A DNA stretch of 64,000 nucleotides from Bacteroidales bacterium. Lineage in GTDB: Bacteria; Bacteroidota; Bacteroidia; Bacteroidales; F082. The stretch is from positions 3,080 to 67,079 of the forward strand of contig JAEEQP010000020.1 of the NCBI GenBank assembly GCA_016285355.1, read 5' to 3'. Every line of letters starts with the position of its first letter. Within the stretch, counting starts at the first letter, position 1. Made by a program: the position numbers and the translations under genes. Shown piece after piece: positions 61,588 through 64,000 of this stretch. Below the pieces are notes generated by a model. It did no database searches. It was not told the origin of the DNA and saw only the letters and a list, made by a program, of their open reading frames with translations.

Positions 61588-62145
61588 TTATTGTTCTAAA
61601 AGATGTTGATATTCTGGGTCTTTGACCACTTTTTTGAACTCGGCGACCACGTTGGGCAACTTCACGATGGGCTGGCCGAGGCGCGCTGTCACAGTGCCGA
61701 AGTTGTTAGCCTTCACCCATTCCACCACCTTGTTGCGGACTTCGTTGTCAAAGTAGAGCTTCACCTGCAACGGGGTCTTGATTTCGGCAGCGTTGGCAAG
61801 GGTGCTGTCCAGTTGGCCATTCTCAATCGGGTTATCCATGGTGATGCCGAGCACGTAGGGCACGATGGACCCGATGAGCGACCCCTTGTCGGCCTCGGGA
61901 TTCACTCCCATTTCAGTGCGGATTCCAGTCACCATTTTGCCCAAGACAATCATTCCCTCGGCCAGTCCTGCAGCGCAGATGGCATCCATCTCGGCGACCA
62001 CGGCGGGGTGGTCTTCGCCCAGCTCGGGGAAGTGGTACCTGATTTTCATTTCAAGTTGGGTGCGGAAGGCGTCGATGTTGGCGCGAGCTTCCAGTTTTTC
62101 TCTTCTTTTTCTTTCGTGTTCCTTTCGTGTTTTTTTGCTGCTCAT
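61588..62145 (-). CDS. Small protein resembling the DNA polymerase III alpha palm, catalytic Asp residues missing
   Basis: 185 residues from ATG 62145 (MSSKKTRKEHERKRREKLEA, a basic coiled helix). Residues 51-165 are collinear with the DnaE/PolC core: AEMDAICAAGLAEGMIVLGK with the Y-EL-VI---GF-DYFLIV-D helix, KGSLIGSIVPYVLGITMDNP (87-106) with the RGSAAGSLVAYxLGIT-vDP loop, YFDNEVRNKVVEWVKANN (131-148) with the DF---RR-EVIEYV--KYG segment and FGTVTARLG with FGTLAAKAA. In DnaE the PDIDIDF stretch carries two catalytic aspartates; here it reads TPLQVKLYFD, so the DxD pair is gone. Not a polymerase; a palm-fold relic or decoy is suggested. By-eye comparison only. Confidence 0.5.
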   Translation of the reverse strand: MSSKKTRKEHERKRREKLEARANIDAFRTQLEMKIRYHFPELGEDHPAVVAEMDAICAAGLAEGMIVLGKMVTGIRTEMGVNPEADKGSLIGSIVPYVLGITMDNPIENGQLDSTLANAAEIKTPLQVKLYFDNEVRNKVVEWVKANNFGTVTARLGQPIVKLPNVVAEFKKVVKDPEYQHLLEQ

Positions 62146-62254
62146 GGTGGATTGTTGTTTGAAATTTGCCCTAACAATACGATTGGCAGTAATGCAACCT
62201 TTACAAGAAAATTGCAAAACGCTATAAGACAGTAAGATAATAGCTAGATATTTA

Positions 62255-62280
62255 TGTGCGTAAAAGCTGTGCGTAAAAGC
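62255..62280. repeat. Tandem TGTGCGTAAAAGC iterons
   Basis: Two perfect head-to-tail 13-bp copies (62255-62267, 62268-62280), followed by AATAATTC. A related pair, GTGCGTAAATTATGTGCGTAAC then AATAATTC, lies at 63578-63608 in the same orientation ahead of the integrase. Confidence 0.85.
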
Positions 62281-62312
62281 AATAATTCAGCTCTTCTAAC
62301 TCAGTCTTGCGT

Positions 62313-62777
62313 TTAACTTTTCAGCATTTCGTCCAACCATAGCTCAAAAAAGTATGGATATTTCTTGATGGCCCAACAGAAGGCGCGTAGAGTAGAAATG
62401 TCATAACGCCTTTCCTCAACGGCGATGAGACAAATGCGCTTGTAAGCATCCTCAACCGTTTCGCCTTCTTGTGCAAGCGTTAACCCGCCGCAGATGTCCC
62501 ATTGACTATAATACTCTGGGTCGTATTCCTTACATAGCAGAGGCATCAGGTTAATCAATGGCTCTTCACTTTGTTCTTTTGTGAAAGGATTGTTGTTTTG
62601 TTCAGGAAGGCGGTGATACAACCATTGCTCAGCAGCGGTATAAACCGTGGTTCGCATACTAAGGCTAACTCCACATTCCTTCATGTAAGCCTTGGTTAAC
62701 AGACGCAAAGCTTCTAAGGCATCCATCTTTTCGCCTTCTTCGGCGTACTTTTCAAATAGTTTCTCGGTTTCTGTCAT
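62313..62777 (-). CDS. Helical protein of unknown function, 154 aa
   Basis: Mostly alpha-helical, acidic N-terminal half (EKLFEKYAEEGEKMDALEAL) and Trp/Tyr-rich second half (QWDICGGLTLAQEGETVEDAYKRI, then FCWAIKKYPYFFELWLDEML). No Cys cluster, membrane segment or recognisable motif. Gap of 167 bp to the polymerase-like gene contains the iteron pair. 15 bp upstream is the zinc-knuckle membrane protein. Confidence 0.6.
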   Translation of the reverse strand: MTETEKLFEKYAEEGEKMDALEALRLLTKAYMKECGVSLSMRTTVYTAAEQWLYHRLPEQNNNPFTKEQSEEPLINLMPLLCKEYDPEYYSQWDICGGLTLAQEGETVEDAYKRICLIAVEERRYDISTLRAFCWAIKKYPYFFELWLDEMLKS

Positions 62778-62792
62778 AACATTGTTTTTAAT

Positions 62793-63041
62793 TCATGATA
62801 AAATCCCTATGATGATTAAAATAGCCAAAATAATGACGACCGTGATGATGAGGTTTTTGATAAACCTGCCCACTCTTTGAGCAAAGCTCAAATTGTCTTC
62901 TACCTCATCGGCACTCGTCAGATTGTTTTCACCTTCCAGAGCGCATTTTTTGGAACAGTAGTACCTCCTGTTCCATCGAGGGCCGCCCGTGTACCCTTTT
63001 CCATCGGGGAAATACTTCCCACACCATTCGCAATTTGCCAT
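62793..63041 (-). CDS. Zinc-knuckle protein with C-terminal membrane helix
   Basis: 82 residues. MANCEWCGKYF...YYCSKKCALEG gives a CxxC...CxxxC zinc knuckle in the first 40 residues, an acidic linker follows, then a single hydrophobic helix (FIKNLIITVVIILAILIIIG) to the end. Tail-anchored topology with the zinc module in the cytosol. Function not known; 58 bp downstream of the SLOG gene start of the same operon. Confidence 0.7.
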   Translation of the reverse strand: MANCEWCGKYFPDGKGYTGGPRWNRRYYCSKKCALEGENNLTSADEVEDNLSFAQRVGRFIKNLIITVVIILAILIIIGILS

Positions 63042-63099
63042 GTTTCTTTCTGTTTAAGATATACTTTGATTTTAAGGGTGTCTAAGTCCCCGAAGGGAC

Positions 63100-63453
63100 T
63101 CAGACGTTGTAAATCCTGACAATTTTATTCTGCGCTTGGGCTTTTCGGATGGTGTCCCAAGTACCCTTGCTCGATGCCGTGACAAAGGCGAGAATGATGT
63201 CAGAGTTTTCGACAATAGTCGTGTTTCGTTTCAGAGGAGCGCCGCGACCGTAGAGGCCATAATCAGGCTTGAATTCTTCCAGCGGGTAGCTGTGTTCCGA
63301 AGCGTATCGGGCGGCCAGCGTATCCGCGCCTTTGGCACCACCTGAAACAATCTTTTCGATTTTAATCTTGGTTTTTTCGACAAAGTTGTCGACTGTTTCG
63401 GCCAGCAGAGAGTAATCCAAGAACTCTCTGGAGCCAACGATTCCCAATCTCAT
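63100..63453 (-). CDS. SLOG-family (YspA/DUF2493-like) nucleotide-binding protein
   Basis: 117 residues. SLOG pattern: RLGIVGSREFLDYSLL at the start, the central SGGAKGADTLAARYASEH (about 38-55) and a NTTIVENSDIILAFVTASSKGT end. SLOG proteins bind or cleave nucleotide-derived ligands and serve as sensors in several defence systems (for example Thoeris and TIR/SLATT loci). First gene of the eight-gene operon. No clear -7 box is visible in the 180 bp shared with the divergent integrase. Confidence 0.8.
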   Translation of the reverse strand: MRLGIVGSREFLDYSLLAETVDNFVEKTKIKIEKIVSGGAKGADTLAARYASEHSYPLEEFKPDYGLYGRGAPLKRNTTIVENSDIILAFVTASSKGTWDTIRKAQAQNKIVRIYNV

Positions 63454-63577
63454 TTTTCAGTATTTTAAAGAACAAATGTTTTTTGAAACAAGATACTAAT
63501 ACGAATAGCCTCATCGCATTGAAATCAATTTGATTGTAAATCGCTAAGAAACAGCAGACTAATAAGAAAAAATATAA

Positions 63578-63608
63578 GTGCGTAAATTATGTGCGTAACA
63601 GAATAATT
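63578..63608. repeat. GTGCGTAA pair ahead of the integrase
   Basis: AGTGCGTAAATTA and TGTGCGTAACAG followed by AATAATTC, the same layout as 62255-62289. It covers the -33 zone of the integrase promoter. A likely binding site for the recombinase or its regulator. Confidence 0.7.
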
Positions 63609-63611
63609 CTC

Positions 63612-63619
63612 TATCTTTG
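63612..63619 (+). promoter_or_regulatory. -7 box for the integrase
   Basis: TATCTTTG, 19 bp upstream of the ATG at 63639. Confidence 0.6.
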
Positions 63620-63638
63620 CACGCAAAACCCAATAGAT

Positions 63639-64000
63639 ATGTCAGTCAGTTTTACCTTGGAGAAACGCACCAACTTGCATGATGAAAGTCCCATCAGGAT
63701 TTCATGGAGCTTTATGGGTGAACGTGTCCAATCAACATTAGGGGTTTCCATCAAGAAAGAAGATTGGAACGAGAAAAGCAGATTGGTAAAAGCCGATGCG
63801 CACAACCACAACGGGCAAAACGCCGATGAGATCAATTTCCTCATCAAGCGCATCAGCACAGTTGTGATGGATGTTGAGCTTGCTTGTATAGAAAACCAGT
63901 ATATTCTTGGCAAAGATATGATGAAGCAAGCCATTAACGATGCCTTGGCCAACGATATTGCCCGCCCTGAAGATATTGTCGAACGGTGCATGAATGGCAT
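63639..64000 (+). CDS. Tyrosine recombinase (integrase), N-terminal part
   Basis: 120 codons to the window edge. The N-terminal arm-type DNA-binding region of Bacteroidota integrases is recognised by VSFTLEKRTNLHDESPIRI, WSFMGERVQSTLGVSIKKEDWN (split at the conserved W) and the helical NHNGQNADEINFLIKRIS core-binding entry. The catalytic R-H-R-Y domain is outside the window. Such enzymes move conjugative transposons, phages or genomic islands. Divergent from the eight-gene operon, with an iteron pair between. Confidence 0.8.
   Translation, partial: MSVSFTLEKRTNLHDESPIRISWSFMGERVQSTLGVSIKKEDWNEKSRLVKADAHNHNGQNADEINFLIKRISTVVMDVELACIENQYILGKDMMKQAINDALANDIARPEDIVERCMNG

Overview
The window comes from a member of the Bacteroidota, most likely a gut-type Bacteroidales. 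Four things point there. Most genes are preceded by the TAnnTTTG -7 promoter box. Two consecutive exported proteins end in type IX secretion (T9SS type A) sorting domains. Lipoproteins with a CKK/CHK start and FN3-like repeats are common. Most genes lack a Shine-Dalgarno sequence. No species can be named from the sequence. The right end (about 56.3-64 kb) has accessory character: toxin-antitoxin genes and remnants, an operon of odd proteins and the start of a tyrosine recombinase.

Layout. 1-7.9 kb: a minus-strand envelope cluster. LPP20/FlgT-like exported proteins, a DUF4384 protein and two FN3-repeat lipoproteins lead into an exported caspase-like protease cut by the window edge. 7.9-9.8 kb: an Abi_2/HEPN-type abortive infection gene surrounded by dispersed palindromic repeats. 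9.8-15.1 kb: a giant lipoprotein and a PEGA-domain protein. 15.2-18.9 kb: a phosphate transport operon (DUF47-Pit-DUF47) followed by pncB. 18.9-26.3 kb: a defence-flavoured stretch with a DUF4143 ATPase, an MmeI-like type IIL restriction-modification enzyme, an HD protein, a phosphoribosyltransferase and a DUF234 ATPase. 26.3-30.7 kb: topB and a CPA2 antiporter. 30.9-35.9 kb: an AbiEi antitoxin with a collapsed AbiEii toxin gene, then a 1349-residue SNF2 helicase. 35.9-45 kb: housekeeping genes (acyl-CoA ligase, PPTase, carbamate kinase, Ca2+ ATPase, a TerB-like protein, PepE). 45.2-45.5 kb: tRNA-Arg(ACG) and tRNA-Glu(CTC) with terminators. 45.6-51 kb: sdaA, a C10 cysteine protease and a companion T9SS protein. 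51-56.3 kb: a small helical protein, EcsC, rarA, two Sel1 proteins, pnuC, an EamA permease and a DUF2007 protein. 56.3-58.6 kb: two toxin-antitoxin loci, one without its toxin, joined by a 48-bp duplication. 58.6-63.5 kb: an eight-gene co-directional operon. 63.6 kb to the end: the integrase.

The strongest candidate for something undescribed is the 58.66-63.45 kb operon. It encodes a divergent ClpP-like protease, a calcineurin-like phosphoesterase, a beta-CASP metallo-beta-lactamase nuclease, a 119-residue protein resembling the GyrA/ParC coiled-coil region, and a 185-residue protein resembling the DNA polymerase III alpha (DnaE) palm without its catalytic aspartates. A helical protein, a zinc-knuckle membrane protein and a SLOG protein complete it. 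It lies beside an integrase and near paired GTGCGTAA iterons. Homology to the replication proteins was judged by eye and needs profile or structure searches. Other notable signals are two toxin-antitoxin loci whose toxins have decayed and the extracytoplasmic caspase cluster.
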